DNA of 64,000 nt from Rapana venosa (lineage: Eukaryota > Mollusca > Gastropoda > Neogastropoda > Muricidae), in contig CM054145.1 in assembly GCA_028751875.1 (NCBI GenBank), forward strand, positions 5,335,752 through 5,399,751. The letters run 5' to 3'. The translations under genes were made by a program, and so were the position numbers. Below are positions 35,024-47,310 of the stretch, one piece after another. Every line of letters begins with the position of its first letter. Position 1 is the stretch's first letter. A model generated the notes under the pieces. It did no database searches. It worked only from the letters and a program-made list of their open reading frames with translations, and had not been told where the DNA came from.

Positions 35024-36244
35024 ATGCCACCAAAAAAGACACCACCCACAACAAACAACAAGCGCCACCACAGGCCAAGCAGCCGCTCCATTGGCAGTGA
35101 GAAAAACACCGACACTACTCACTTTGATCCTCTGAAGGGTCAAACACTGGAGGAAAAAACAAGGGGAGGGAAAGATCTTTAAGCAAGAAAAGGAAGATCA
35201 CAGACCAGCAACAGCAAAAATTACTTGCTTTACGAACAATGAAGATAACAGCAAAATTCAAATCGAGGGGGAGGGGGTGGACATCATGGATGGCAACGAC
35301 GATCAGAAATCAAGTGTCATAACAATTCTGAGTAAGATGGAGAGATTTATGGAGGAAGGCAGAAATCAAAATAATAATGTTACTTTTCAGCTTGACAAAA
35401 TTTTATCAGAAATATTCGACATAAGAAAAGAAAACGAGTTTCTGAGAAAGAAACGCTTGAAAACAGAAACAGGGATTTAGGTGATGATATAAGTCGGCTT
35501 CAGAAAGAACTTAAACAGAAACGGGAACTAAGGAACTCTTTAGAACAGTACACCAGAAAAGATAACGTAAAAATCTTAAATTTACCCCGGGATTCGGACA
35601 GAGAGAGTTCGGAAGAGACAGAGAAAAAAGTGGTGGAACTAATTCAGCAGAAATTACAACTCGAGTCTTTTCAACATCAAGACATCAGTGTTGCCCACCG
35701 AATAGGGAAGTTCTCTGCTGGAAGAAACAGACCCGTCGTTGTGCGTCTTGTGAGAAGAAAAACAAAAACTCAGATTTTTCAAAGAAGAAAGATTTTAAGA
35801 CAGGGGAAATCCGACAATTTCATCAGTGAAGACCTCACCAAACTCAATGCGCAAAGACTTTTGGAAATAAAACGTCACCCTGCTGTCATGTCTGCATGGT
35901 CCTTTCAGGGAAACCTGTTCTGTCGATTGGTGGACCTCACAGTGATTACCATTGAAGATGGGGACATGGACAAAATTGAAAGAATGCTGATGGAATCTCC
36001 TACGGTGGCTGTTCCAAGCCAAGAAATCCCGCATGGCACAGCAGAGAGGGGGTACAGCAGACAGACAGGCAGATGGAAGAACAGCCAGACGACAAGAATC
36101 TACAGAGGAGACGGGGGCCAGACATCCAGACCTTCCCACCCTCCATCACGCAGTGTGGGGCCAGGGTCGATGCAGACGGGAGGTACCGGTGGTCAGGGCA
36201 GGCAGCCTGTCTACAGTCACAAGGGCCAGGCCAGCTTCTCGTGA
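35024..36244 (+). pseudogene. LINE ORF1-like (coiled coil + RNA-binding) remnant, unit 1
   Basis: Starts at ATG 35,024 (MPPKKTPPTTNNKRHH), is broken by a stop at about 35,180, and passes through a second frame (35,277-35,480, FQLDKILSEIFDIRKENEFL, coiled-coil like). It returns to the first frame for LEQYTRKDNVKILNLP, DISVAHRIGKFSAGRNRPVV, RRKILRQGK-DNFISEDLTKLNA and MSAWSFQGNLF. This order (RNP-like RRM core, then C-terminal domain) is that of L1-type ORF1 nucleic-acid chaperones carried by several LINE clades. The Gly/Gln/Arg-rich end stops at 36,244. No ORF2 follows, so it is an orphan. Confidence 0.75.
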
Positions 36245-36394
36245 AGTTCCGGTTCGTGAGTTAGGGTTTGTTTCATCAGCTGAGTAGCAGCAGCTTTAAA
36301 TACGAGGAGGTCTTGACTTGAGGGAGGAGGAGGAGATTCAGTCTTCGGCTGAAGTTCGTTGGTCGCCGTTCCAGCTGGGCTGTTGGGCGCCGCG

Positions 36395-36700
36395 TGATGT
36401 TGTCTCTCTATTTGGAGAGCAGGGGGGAGCAGCACTTGGAGTAGTTCAGGCTCCTGTGAACCCGGTCTTCGTTCTTCGTTGTTACGTCGTGTCCGTCCTG
36501 TCAACGTCTTCCTCGAGGTGCAGGAGTGCACCGTACTTCCTGTGGTGTGGTGTCTCCGCTTGCAGAGCAGAGGGGAGCATTCATCTTTGAGTGGTTCTGG
36601 CTCCCGAGGACCAGTCTACGTTCTTCTTCGTTGTGCTCTGCTGTCCGTTTTGTCAACGTCTTTCCTGGGTGCAGGAGTGCACCTCGTTCTTTCTCAGTGA
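36395..36700. repeat. Two tandem copies of a 151-nt segment
   Basis: GCAGGAGTGCACC occurs at 36,520 and 36,671, and TCAACGTCTT, CGTTCTTC-TCGTTG and GGAGAGCAG-GGGGAGCA-TT recur at the same spacing. It lies just after the ORF1-like remnant. Unit 2 has a damaged equivalent at about 47,440-47,710. Confidence 0.7.
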
Positions 36701-37190
36701 CAGGTTCCTGTGGGCGCCTCCAGCGATGGAGTCGTGCCTGGAGAGGGTGCAGCCCGGTGTGCCCTGAGGAGTTGCCAACAGCTTGTCCTTGACCCTCTGT
36801 TCCCTGGATCCACCTTTTCCCCCTTTGACCCGTTTCCCTTCTCCCTGCTGCCTTGTCCACCTGTGACCCTCCTTGAGGTCTTCGGCCTACCCTGAACTAT
36901 CCCTCGGTGTACGTATGTGGGGAACAGATTGTGACTGAGGGAAGTGGGAGAAGAATATTCATCAGGCTGGTTTCTGGACTGTGCAGAGGAGGGGAGGGTA
37001 TTATGGATAAGGTTTAGAGTGTGATTGGTGATTGAATGTGTGTGTCTGTAAGTATTTATCTGATGTGATTGTTTTTGGATTTTGAAAAGTAAAGTCTGGA
37101 ACTTTTCTTCGGTGTTCTGTGTTTGGTGTTGTCGGGAAGATAGTTAGAGAGGGCATGGGTGGGGGTTTAGCCACAATCCCTTATGGAGTG
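36701..37190. other. Tail region after the ORF1-like remnant, no gene
   Basis: GC-richer than its surroundings up to 36,900, then GT-rich. Ends in GAAAAGTAAAGTCTGG near 37,085. May be a 3' UTR of the same element. Confidence 0.35.
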
Positions 37191-37194
37191 TGAC

Positions 37195-37356
37195 ACTTTC
37201 ATATGTGTGTGTGCGTACGTGTGTGTGTGCATGTGTGTGTGCAAGTTGCAACTTGAATTTTATATTTGTGAATGGGTATGTACAACTTGAATGCAAGCAC
37301 TTCAATTTGTTTTTCACAAGATAAAGCACTACATAAATTCCCCCCCCCCCCCCCCT
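37195..37356 (+). mobile_element. L2/SINE-type 3' tail ending in poly-C
   Basis: GT-rich stretch, then TTGAATGCAAGCACTTCAATTTG and ACAAGATAAAGCACTACATAAATTCC followed by about 16 C, a diverged form of the GCGCTATATAAATTCC tail. Confidence 0.6.
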
Positions 37357-37624
37357 TTAAAAAATTGTTGTTGCTATTACACAGCATTACTAAGAGACCC
37401 CTCAGACTGAAAGTTCAACAATAGTCATAATAGATACATCATAATATGTCAACTACATGAAGAATGTCACCTCAGTTTTTGAGGAAGAATTCTGCCACCT
37501 CAATCCTCACAATGCAACAAATAGAAGCTATACAAAATAACAATCAGAGAACTCTCAATATCACATTACTTAAGTCCCATACTGTGAAGAAATAGAAGCA
37601 CATGAATTAGCAACAAGCCAATCC

Positions 37625-37712
37625 AATCCAATTATGTTTATAGCCCAGCCAACCACAAAGGCCATATCAGGGCTGCCACCTTGTTAAGTAAATATCAGAT
37701 TAAAGTTAAAAG
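37625..37712 (+). repeat. Dispersed repeat R1, 5' part
   Basis: CCAATTATGTTTATAGCCCAGCCAACCACAAAGGCCATATCAGGGCTGCCACCTTGTTAAG, diverging afterwards. A damaged equivalent lies at 48,530-48,620 in unit 2. Confidence 0.75.
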
Positions 37713-38350
37713 ATCAACACTTAAAAGAATAGAAAATAGCTGGGCATAAGAAATAAACCACCAACAGCTAACAACAAAAATCCAAACTGGTGGCCTAGAG
37801 ATCATTGATCTTAAAGTGATGCAAGTAGCACTCCTATCATGCATTCCACATATTTTATAAATGAGGATATTAGCAGTGAATGTGGAACATCTTTCCAAGA
37901 CATGTTCCTACAAATGTAATGACATACTCACAACCCCTACAACTACAAAAGATAACTTTGTTCACAAATAGAATCTTTTGGCTCAGAGTGCTACACGCTT
38001 GGATTAATCTCAGACAAACTAAATGACAGTTAAAACATTTCCAATCCAATGGGTTGGTATCCAGAGGATGTTCTGACCTCCACTTCTGTCCTCAGTCCAC
38101 TGCTTACCTCTTTCTGCACACGTCAGATTATTCAGCAATACCTTCCTAAACAGCAACTTCAACCAAACTCCGATTCATGACTCTTCCTAACAGCTTGAAC
38201 AAACACGAAATCTTTTGGCCAGTGTGCCTTTCCATTTTCAGACCCTTCTGTCTGAAGCACTTTGCCTCAGGATCTCCATCATTCCTCTTCTCTTTCTTGT
38301 TTCAAATGTGGTTTTTAGACTAATCTCTTTAAAACTGCCTACTAAAGATG

Positions 38351-38352
38351 GG

Positions 38353-38412
<60 letters not shown>

Positions 38413-38525
38413 GAATGAGTGAGTGCGTTGTGCATTTGAATTTGTTAAAACTGTTATTGGTTAAATGTAAGCGCTTTGATTTGTTTTACAAGATATAGTG
38501 CTACATAAATTCCATACATCTGTAT
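38351..38525 (+). mobile_element. (GT)n plus L2/SINE-type 3' tail
   Basis: About 26 GT units, then GTAAGCGCTTTGATTTGTTTTACAAGATATAGTGCTACATAAATTCC. Unit 2 has the damaged equivalent at 49,200-49,350. Confidence 0.65.
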
Positions 38526-40984
38526 TATAACTTTTTTACAAGAGCAAATGAAAGCATACCTATACTGAATAACATGCAAACAGCAAGAAAACTACTGCAG
38601 AAAATTCTATGAAAGAAAATGACAGGTGGGCCCTGCACTACAAAGCCAAGAGACTGACCAAAGAAAAAGAGGCAGACCACCAACTGGTCTCACCAGCAAC
38701 ATCACCTAATCCAGCGGCATAAAAATGCATGACATGAGCAGACCAGTGAAGTCTGGAATACGTAGAGAGGGATAATCCTGTGTCGGTGTCATCGACTGCA
38801 GTGGCCAACACTGCACCCAGGAATGCCAACAGATGACATCTTCCACTTGAAAAGCATGTACCCAAATAATTCAGCTTTTGTGATTTCACTGTGGACTAAA
38901 TATTTTGCTGTAAAACTGTGCGATATCATACCACTGATACAGACCAATACAGACTTGCCAGCACACACACACACACCAACTCTCTCTGCAACGACCACTG
39001 ACCTGGACTACTTTCAACCCTCTTCTTTTCAACACATTTTGGCCTAAAATGCCCCTCCACCAAATAAGTTCAACATAAGACTGTCTTGATCTGTCTAAAA
39101 CAAGTATATATATATATAAACAAAACCTGTTTAAAACAAAAAAAAGAAACTTGCCCTGCCTTCTCCCATACACATCGACATGCAGCCATCCTGATTTTCC
39201 TTCTTGCCCATAAACACCAACATGCATACCCTATGCTGTACTCTCCTTCTGAGTACCCCCCCCCCCCCCCCCCCCCCCCCCCACCCCCCCCCCCCCCCCA
39301 TGTCCCTCCTTCACCTGATTACTGAAAGACACACACACACAAACAAAAATTCCTTCAATTTTCCCCCCCAACTCTGTGTGTGCCACAGTGTGTTAAATTT
39401 TGTTCCTGAGCCGATGCAACTGGGGAATGGCCAAGCTATTCTCCCGACAGCACGCACAGTGGTGTGTCGAACATTAAACCAAGTCAAAATAACTGATCTT
39501 ACAGTTTAGCGGAACATTCTCACAGTCTCAAAAGATGTTCATGGTCACTACCGGTGCAAAAACAAAGAACCCTCTACTTTGGATTTTCCAGTCTGGCTCA
39601 CTACACACCACGCAAGAAAAAAGCCAAAACAGCTACGTGAAAGGGGAGTCGCATGCTACCGCTGCTTGAGGCAGAAGAGGAAACAACTGATACTACGACT
39701 GCTCTGCAAAGAGAAAGATTTAACCAAAATGTTCATCATATCTCTCCTTCTAAACTGATCTTTTCCTCTGCTGCTGAGAAAGCTGTCTGCTGTTTTAAGT
39801 CCATATATCGTTGTATCCACATGCCTTCTGTACTGTGTTGGATGGCCACTCAAAGGGTAAGCTTCAGGTTAGTGTAAAGAGTTAGTGTTAGGATTAATTC
39901 AAACAGTTGGCATGCGGTTTGAGGGTTCTGTCTGTCTGTGTGACTGAATGCATGTGGACACAACAGCATGCAGACATAACAGCATGTACCTTTCTTTTTT
40001 TTAATGATATCAAATGGCCAGTCCCACCATCTGCAATTTTTTTTCAGACAATTTGGATTTTCTGCCAGGATGCTTTCAGGCCTTTCATTGAAAAAAAAAG
40101 CGCTTTGAGAGAAGTAGTATGTGCCCAAAAAATAAGTTCTCTATCAGCTGCTCCCCCATTTCATAACAGAACTATCTTATTGACATGAGCATGTTTTCTA
40201 CCCATTTGTCTCAACCCCACTTTCCCTTTAACCCCCCTTCTCTTCAAACCACACACACACACACGCATACATGCACACACACAACTACCTCTCTTCATTA
40301 AAGCTATATAGCACTTAAGTCTCTAATTTTTTTTTATACTTATAAACTCTTGGTACATTAATTTTTCGTTAAACTGTTCATCTTTTTAATTCACACAGAT
40401 GCAAAGTCTGTTATAGGCATGTCATTGGTCATGTTTCAAAGACCTCAGTAGAGACAAGTTTGACAAGTCCTGTCAAGCCATTGGCCATTTCAGCTCCAGC
40501 AGTTTTTGAAGTAATAATTTAATTTCACTAAAAGCATCGTTTAATTAGCCCCCCCTCCCCCAACCCAAGTATAGTCAAACAGATGGGGCATCCATTTCCC
40601 CTCTTCTCCCCTTCACACACAAACAGTGATGTGCTTGCTGTATGTACTACACCAAAACTCCACACTGCTTGCCAAGTCCTGCAAATGTCTTGAAACTCTC
40701 CTTCTCTGTCACTGAAATGATATCTGTGTTATTTCACTAAAGCAAGCTTTTTTAAACAACTCTGTCAAAGACACAGAGTGAGGAACCAAATAGATGACAC
40801 CATGTTCGATAGGAGACAATCAGCAGTTTCAAACTTGAAGGCCTTGCCAGGCACAGACTGTGCCGTAGACCACATACTTGTTGTCTAGTGGAATTTTCAT
40901 TCAAAGTTCAAAAATAACTTTGACACTGAAGAGCTTGAAGATCTAGACTTTGTCTCATACTTTTGAATTAATCCAATCATATTG

Positions 40985-41190
40985 TTTTGTAGCTCAGCCA
41001 ACCACAGAGGACTTATCAGGGCTGTCACCTTGTCAAAACAAGATTAAAATCAACTCTTCTGTTGTTCCTCCTATCAACACCATAGCTAACCATATGGGTC
41101 AAACCAGGATGGTCACTGCATCGTAGGAAAACCATAAAAGTGAGGCAGAGATAAAACTAATACCCACATCCTCAAAACCAACCTTTTTTT
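40985..41190 (+). repeat. Dispersed repeat R1, left border of the unit-2 block
   Basis: CAGCCAACCACAGAGGACTTATCAGGGCTGTCACCTTGTC, then a diverged body with CATAGCTAACCATATGGGTC and GGATGGTCACTGCATCGTAGG. Confidence 0.75.
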
Positions 41191-41191
41191 T

Positions 41192-42044
41192 AAAGTGAAT
41201 GACTATATGTTCACTTCTATCAGACAGAAAATGCCTGATTCTCTCCATAAGTACTGCAGTATTGAAATCTCCAGTAGCCTACTAACCAATATTTAGACCT
41301 TACTCCCTGACAATTTTTTTAAAAAAATCTTCAGAAAATAAAGCTTTAAATTTGTCCGGCATAAAACAACAAACGAATTAGCACAACTACACTGATAAAA
41401 TATATAAAAGATGGTGGTTTATATATAAACCAGATATCAAGACATAAAGTTGTTTTCATAATGAACGTTTCTAAAGAGAATCGATGGAATGCTAAATCTA
41501 AATGCCCAACCTGTGCCAGTATTACCACAACACAAAATCTTATATTGTTTGGTATAGATGAAAAAGTAACAACAGACCATGCTCTAGAATTTATAATTTT
41601 GCCTGGAAAAAACATTTGTAAATATAAATTTTCTACGTGCTTTACTAACAATGCAGTCTTTTGAAAATGATGTGGTTGTTAGGTATCATACTGAAGCAGA
41701 CAATGCTAAAACTGTATTCTGTATGGATTTAGAACAAAATGGTTTCCTTACGTCTCACTCATATAATGTAACATGCAGACCTGAATTGTTTCCTCAGATT
41801 TTTTGGGGGGTCAATGTGCAAAAATTCTCACAGAAAGGCTGGTAGCCAGCTTTCCACCTTTCGTGCCTCTCACATCAAGAGTTTCTTGCTGGACTTCCAG
41901 GACCCTGAAATTGATGTCCGTTTCCAAACATGGGACACCCTCTTTTCCCTAATGATTACTTTTTTTTTATATTATTTATGTGCTTGTTAAAACTTATTCA
42001 AATTAATTTTTGGGTCATACTGAAATGGACATTTTAATCCATTT
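41192..42044. other. Unit-2-only block between two R1 repeats
   Basis: Absent from units 1 and 3. The plus strand holds two adjoining frames, 41,461-41,664 (with SKENRWNAKSKCPTCASI) and 41,651-41,845 (with FCMDLEQNGFLTSHSYN), offset by one base and reading as one interrupted protein-like stretch. I cannot assign a family. Confidence 0.5.
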
Positions 42045-42300
42045 TTTAGCCCTGCCAACCACAGAGGCCATATCAGGGATGTTGCCTTGTTAAAATATAA
42101 ATCCTTAAAATAGTAATATACAGATTAAAGACCAACAGTATGGTCATTCCTTGTGTCAATACTGACCAACCATACAAGTCAACCCAGGACGGTCACCACA
42201 CTGTGTAGAACCACATAAACGACACATGAAATGCAATAAAACCAATATCTGAATCCTTCAAACCAGCCTTCTTAGAGCATGGAACTATAACACGGTAACT
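42045..42300 (+). repeat. Dispersed repeat R1, right border of the unit-2 block
   Basis: Nearly identical to 31,918-32,165 after the first 40 nt. With the copy at 40,985 it brackets the extra block of unit 2. Confidence 0.8.
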
Positions 42301-42439
42301 TGTATCAGGTGGAAAATGCCCCAATTCTCAGGAAGTTAAAACTGTCCGGTGGAACATCCCAAAACAGGCTCTTTAAGGAGTTTGCATGAAATGAATATTT
42401 GATGAGCATCATTACATTGTGTGTGTGTGTTGTGTACAT

Positions 42440-42476
<37 letters not shown>

Positions 42477-44459
42477 ATATATGTGTGCGTATATGTCTAG
42501 GTCTTGTATGTATAAAAGCATTTGTACAAGATAAATTTGTGTGTTGATTTTGCAATTATTGATGTATTTCTTCACAAAGAAATGAAAACTCCAAAAAGAT
42601 GTTTAAAAAAATTTGACAAGCATTCCCAAGTTAATAAGTCAGAACCACTCAGTGATGCTGAGAGAGCCACAAAATAGCGTAAATTTGATGCAAGGAAGAT
42701 CCTGCTACCCCTAACTTCAAACAGGATGAAACACAGTAGTGTTTGAAATATTATTACCAGACAGCCCACAGAACAGAGGAAGACATACTTGCACTTCAAA
42801 TCATCATTGGAAAAGTTTAGAGTATAAATGAACTTTTTATCACCCTCATAGACCATAGCCAAGAAAACCATCATTAATAAGTGAATGAAAATTAAGATAT
42901 GTAGGCCATGTGAGACAATTTTATCCCGTCATAAACGATAGCAAAAAAAACCTATCATTACTTACAGAAAGAAAAGAAAGATAACATCGGCCATGTGAGA
43001 CAAAACCACGAGACTGATCCTGAAGGCAAGACTGAAGCCAAAAGAAAAAAGGCAGACCACCAGCTTCTCTCAGTGCCAACACCACCACCAATCTAGCGGC
43101 ACGAGAATCCATGAAGTCAGCAGGGCCAGCCAAGACCAGAAGGAATGGAGGAGGAGGAGGACAACCTGATGGCTGTCACCAACTGCAGTGACTAACATCA
43201 CACCCAGTAATACAACAGATGAGAATTGTCCATACATGAAAAGCTGCTTTAGCACCAACCTATCACACAGACACTCTTCCTAAAACACGATCCCTAACTT
43301 ACTACCCCTCCCTAAACCTCTGCTGGCACCCAAAACCTTATCATCACAAAACAAAGCAAAAATAAAAACGCCCCAAAATAACAACCCCTCCCCTGAAAAT
43401 CATATAGCATTTGCCCACACAAAAACTACGGCTCGTCCTCATTACAACATAGGTACAACCAGGACCAGTTAATATTTCAAATAATCTTTTGAACAATAAA
43501 GAACGTGTACCCTTTTGCCCAATTTGTGGTATGGTGAACATCAAGCAATACTGTACAGGAAGAGATTAAACAAACATTAACTGTTCAAAGAAAAAAATCA
43601 GATAACCCTGATATATTATCTTATCAACTGAGCTGTCTTCTATGAACTGAAGACAACACTAACAAAAATTGTAGGCTGACTGTTGGGTTAGACACCTTTT
43701 TGATGGTTCACAAATAGTATACAGTCTTTTATAAAAAATGAGATTCATTCCCTGGAAAAGACATTATATTTATAAGAATCCTACTCTCTAATTGGCAAGA
43801 TGTGATATATTCATATACTTCAACTTATGGTTTGTGATCGGAATATCTTCATCTGACGAGAGGATAATTGAAAATCTAGAAATATATCTGCCATATAAAA
43901 CATTGTCTCAATTTTACACTGGCATTTCTGATGGAAAAAAACAAGTACTGCAAACTGCTTTTAAATTACTATACCATGTATGGTCATCTATAAAATCAGA
44001 TTAAAAAAAAATTCATAAGACTTTTTAAAGCAAAATTTTCTAACCCAGGATAAAAATCAATATTAATTCCACAACTTTTGTTTTTAAAACAAAATTCCTG
44101 GCTTGCAACAGCATAAGTTTTGTCCCCCCCCCCCCCCCCACCCCCCCCCCCCCCCCCCCAAAAAAAACAAACAAAACCAACCACCACCACCACCACCAAC
44201 AACAAAAACCACATAATTTTTTTCTGTATCTGATTATAAAATTATATTTGTTGAAGAAAGGCTCTCGGCAATACTTTATCATGAAAGTTTTATCTCTATT
44301 CTTTTCAAACGAACAACTTTGGTTGCCTCAAGGTAAAATAACTAGTTCCCAGTGATCATAACATTGCCACAGTAATAAAGAACTGTAGCAAAGAAAAGTG
44401 ACAAGTTTCTTTCTTAATCTTGCCTTTCTTTCTTTAAAATCAATACTATTTGACTTTTT

Positions 44460-45545
44460 ACTCTATGATGACTTTCCACTGGGTTTTATCTGTCCAGACA
44501 CAGATACTCACTGACCTTCTTTTCCCTGGTGGTTTTCTTTCATCTTCCGACACAGCATACTCTCTGACGACTCTTCCATGGTGGTTTTTTTCACGTCAAG
44601 AACAGCATACTCTATAGACTTTTCCCCTGGTGGGTTTTCATCTGTCCAAACACAGCATACTCTATATATTCTTCCCGGGGTTTTCATCTGTCAAACACGC
44701 ATACCCCATTGACTTCTTTCCCCTGGGGTTTTTTTTCATCGTCACAGACACGCATACTCTTGGACTTTTTTTCCACTGGTGGGTTTTTTTCTGTCACAGA
44801 CACGCTACTCTATGATTTTCCACGGTGGTTTTCTCTGTCACGACACAGTATACTCTTTAAAAACTTCTTCCACGGTGGGTTTTTTTTCATCTTCACAAAA
44901 ACAGCATACTCTAGATGATTCTTCCCCTGGGGGTTTCTTTCTTTGCACGAACAGCATACCTAATGATTCTTCCACTGGGGGTTTTCATCGTCACAGACAC
45001 GCAAATCATGTGCTTTTCCCTGGTGGTTTTATCTGCCAGACCAGCATACTCTAGATGACTTCTTCCCCTGGTGGTTTTCATCTTCACGTCACAGCATCTC
45101 TCTGTACTTCTTCCCTGGTGTTTTCATCTGTCAAAAACACCATACTCTAAGACTTTTTCACTGGTGGTTTTCTTTCATCTGCACAGAACAGCATACTCTA
45201 TGTGCTTCTTCCCCTGGTGGTTTTCTTTTTCCCGTCAACACAGCATACTCTAGATGACTTCTTCCCTGGGGGTTTTTTTTCATCTGTCAAGACACAGCAT
45301 ACTCTATGATGACTTTTTTCCACTGGGGTTTTTTATCTTCCAGTAAGCATATCTCTGAGACTTCCCTTTCCCGGGTTTTTTTTTCATCTGTCACAGACAC
45401 AGCATCTCCTTGATGATTTTTCCCTGGGGGTTTCTTTCATCGTCACAGACACAGCAACTCTTGATGACTTCTTTTCCCTGGGGTTTTTTTTTTCATCTGT
45501 CACAACACGCTACTCATGATACTTCTTCCAAGGTGGGTTTTTTTT
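44460..45545. repeat. 57-nt minisatellite, unit 2 (about 19 copies, error-laden)
   Basis: Same unit as in units 1 and 3 with heavy single-base loss; no long frame survives. The exon-start flank is present but damaged at 45,545-45,650 (GGAGTGTGATGAGG, GAGTCCATG-TGTTTGC). Confidence 0.85.
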
Positions 45546-46159
45546 CTCTGTCAACAAACTTCAGCTCCCCTTTGCTGGTAGACTGGGGGGAACGATGGGT
45601 GGGGACTCTTTCTGGAGTGTGATGAGGCCACTGAGTCCATGTGTTTGCATCGGATAAAAAAAAACCAAGAAAGCAACTAAAATATAATTCCATAGATCAG
45701 AATTTTTTACCACGAGTTTTTTAAAAGACAAAACTATCCCCCTTATCAACAACTGAAAGACACAAAAGACTTGACCCCGCTCAGGTCGGGGGGGACGTGT
45801 TTCGCAGCGCCCGGCCAAAATGGTCTGAATTCCATGTCCGTGCGCTGGTTTAAAAACAAAAGAGATGTGACTGAAGGGGCGTGGCTTTTATTGAACGCAA
45901 CTACTGGCAGAGTTGTGGGTTGTATTTTACTGGAAAGAAACTAGGGGAAAGAAACTGGGGGGGAAAAGAAACTGGATGAAAAGAAACTGGGTGATGCGTT
46001 TGCCCCCCATTTCCTTCCCTTTCCCTTTTTTGACGGAAAGAACGTACTAAATTGTATTTTTAGTGTCAATTTTTTTTTTATTCCGATATACACCCAGGGC
46101 TGATAAAGGACGTGTAGGGGTCTTGATTGTAAACGTTTTACTTGCTTACAGTTAAAAGC

Positions 46160-47310
46160 CACCAAAAAAGACACCCCCCCCAGAAACAACAAGCGCCACC
46201 ACGGCCAAGCACGGGTCCTTTGGCAGTGAGAAAATCACCCACATGCCACTTTGATCCTCTGAAGGTCAAAACGGGGGAAAAAAAAAAGGGAGGGAAAGAT
46301 CTTTAAACAAAAAAAGGAAGATCACAGACCAGCACAGCAAAAAATTTCTTGCTTTACAAAACTGAAAATAACAGCAAAATTTAGATCGAGGGGAGGGGGG
46401 GGGGCATGTGGAGGCAAACGACGATAAAAATCAATGTCTAACAATTTTATAAGTAGAGATTTATGGAGGGAAGGCGAAATCAAAATAATAATGTTACTTT
46501 TTACTTGACACAATTTTTTTAGAAATATTTGACAAAGAAAAGAAAAAAGTTCTGAGAAAGAAACCTGAAAATAGAAACAGGATTTTGGTGTGATATAAGT
46601 CGGCTTCAAAAGAACTTAAACAGAAAAGGAACTAACGAACTCTTTTAAAAACCCAGAAAAATAAAGTAAAAACTTTAAAATTTACCCGGGATTCGGGCAG
46701 AAAATTTGGAAAAGAAAAAAAGTGGGGGAAATAATTGGGAAAATTACAACTCAGTCTTTTTAACATCAAGACATCAGTTTGCCCCCGAATGGAGTTTTCT
46801 GCTCGAAAAACAGACCCTCGTTGTGCGTCTTGTAGAAGAAAAACAAAAACTCGATTTTTCAAAGAAAAAGTTTTTAAGATAGGGGGAAACCACATTTTCA
46901 TCAGTGAAGACCTACCAAAATCAATGCGCAAAGACTTTTGGAAAAAAAAGCACCCTCTGTCATTCGCTGGTCCAGGGAAACCCGTTCTGTCGATTTGTGG
47001 ACCCCAAGTGATACCATTGAAGAGGGGGGCATGGGCAAAAATTTAAGAATGCGAGGAATCTCCTACGGTGGGTGTTCAAGCAAGAGTTTTTCCCCCATGG
47101 CACAGCAAGAGGGGGTAAGCAGACAGGGGGCAGATGGGGGAACAGCCAGACGACGGGGGTCTCAGAGGGGGACGGGGGGCCCGCATCCAGACCCCTTTCC
47201 CCCCCTCCCACGCATGTGGGGGGCCCGGGGGATGCAGACGGGAGGTACCGGTGGTCGGGCAGGGGAGCCTGTCTAAGTCACAAGGGGGCCGGGCCGTTTT
47301 CGGAAGTTCC
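46160..47310 (+). pseudogene. LINE ORF1-like remnant, unit 2 (error-laden)
   Basis: Collinear with 35,024-36,244: GCCACCAAAAAAGACACC at the start, AACTCTTTTAAAAACCCAGAAAA at the coiled-coil end, CATCAGTGAAGACCTACC at FISEDLT. Frameshifts every few dozen bases come from poor polishing on top of true decay. Confidence 0.7.

Larger units (their letters stand above)
30171..39340. repeat. Tandem segmental duplication, unit 1 (about 9.2 kb)
   Basis: Runs from ACAAACAAAAATTCCTTC to the next occurrence of the same sequence. Long collinear near-identity to unit 2 (for example 30,800-31,740 against 39,870-40,850) with scattered substitutions. It has a private 85-nt insert at about 30,404-30,490 beginning (ATCT)n, a short 57-nt array, and lacks the extra 1-kb block of unit 2. 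Sequence quality is good throughout. Confidence 0.9.

Noticed and set aside
41461..41845. Two plus-strand frames as a gene
   Set aside because: Protein-like but no family, start, splice or homologous copy in units 1 and 3 to test them; recorded only as block content.
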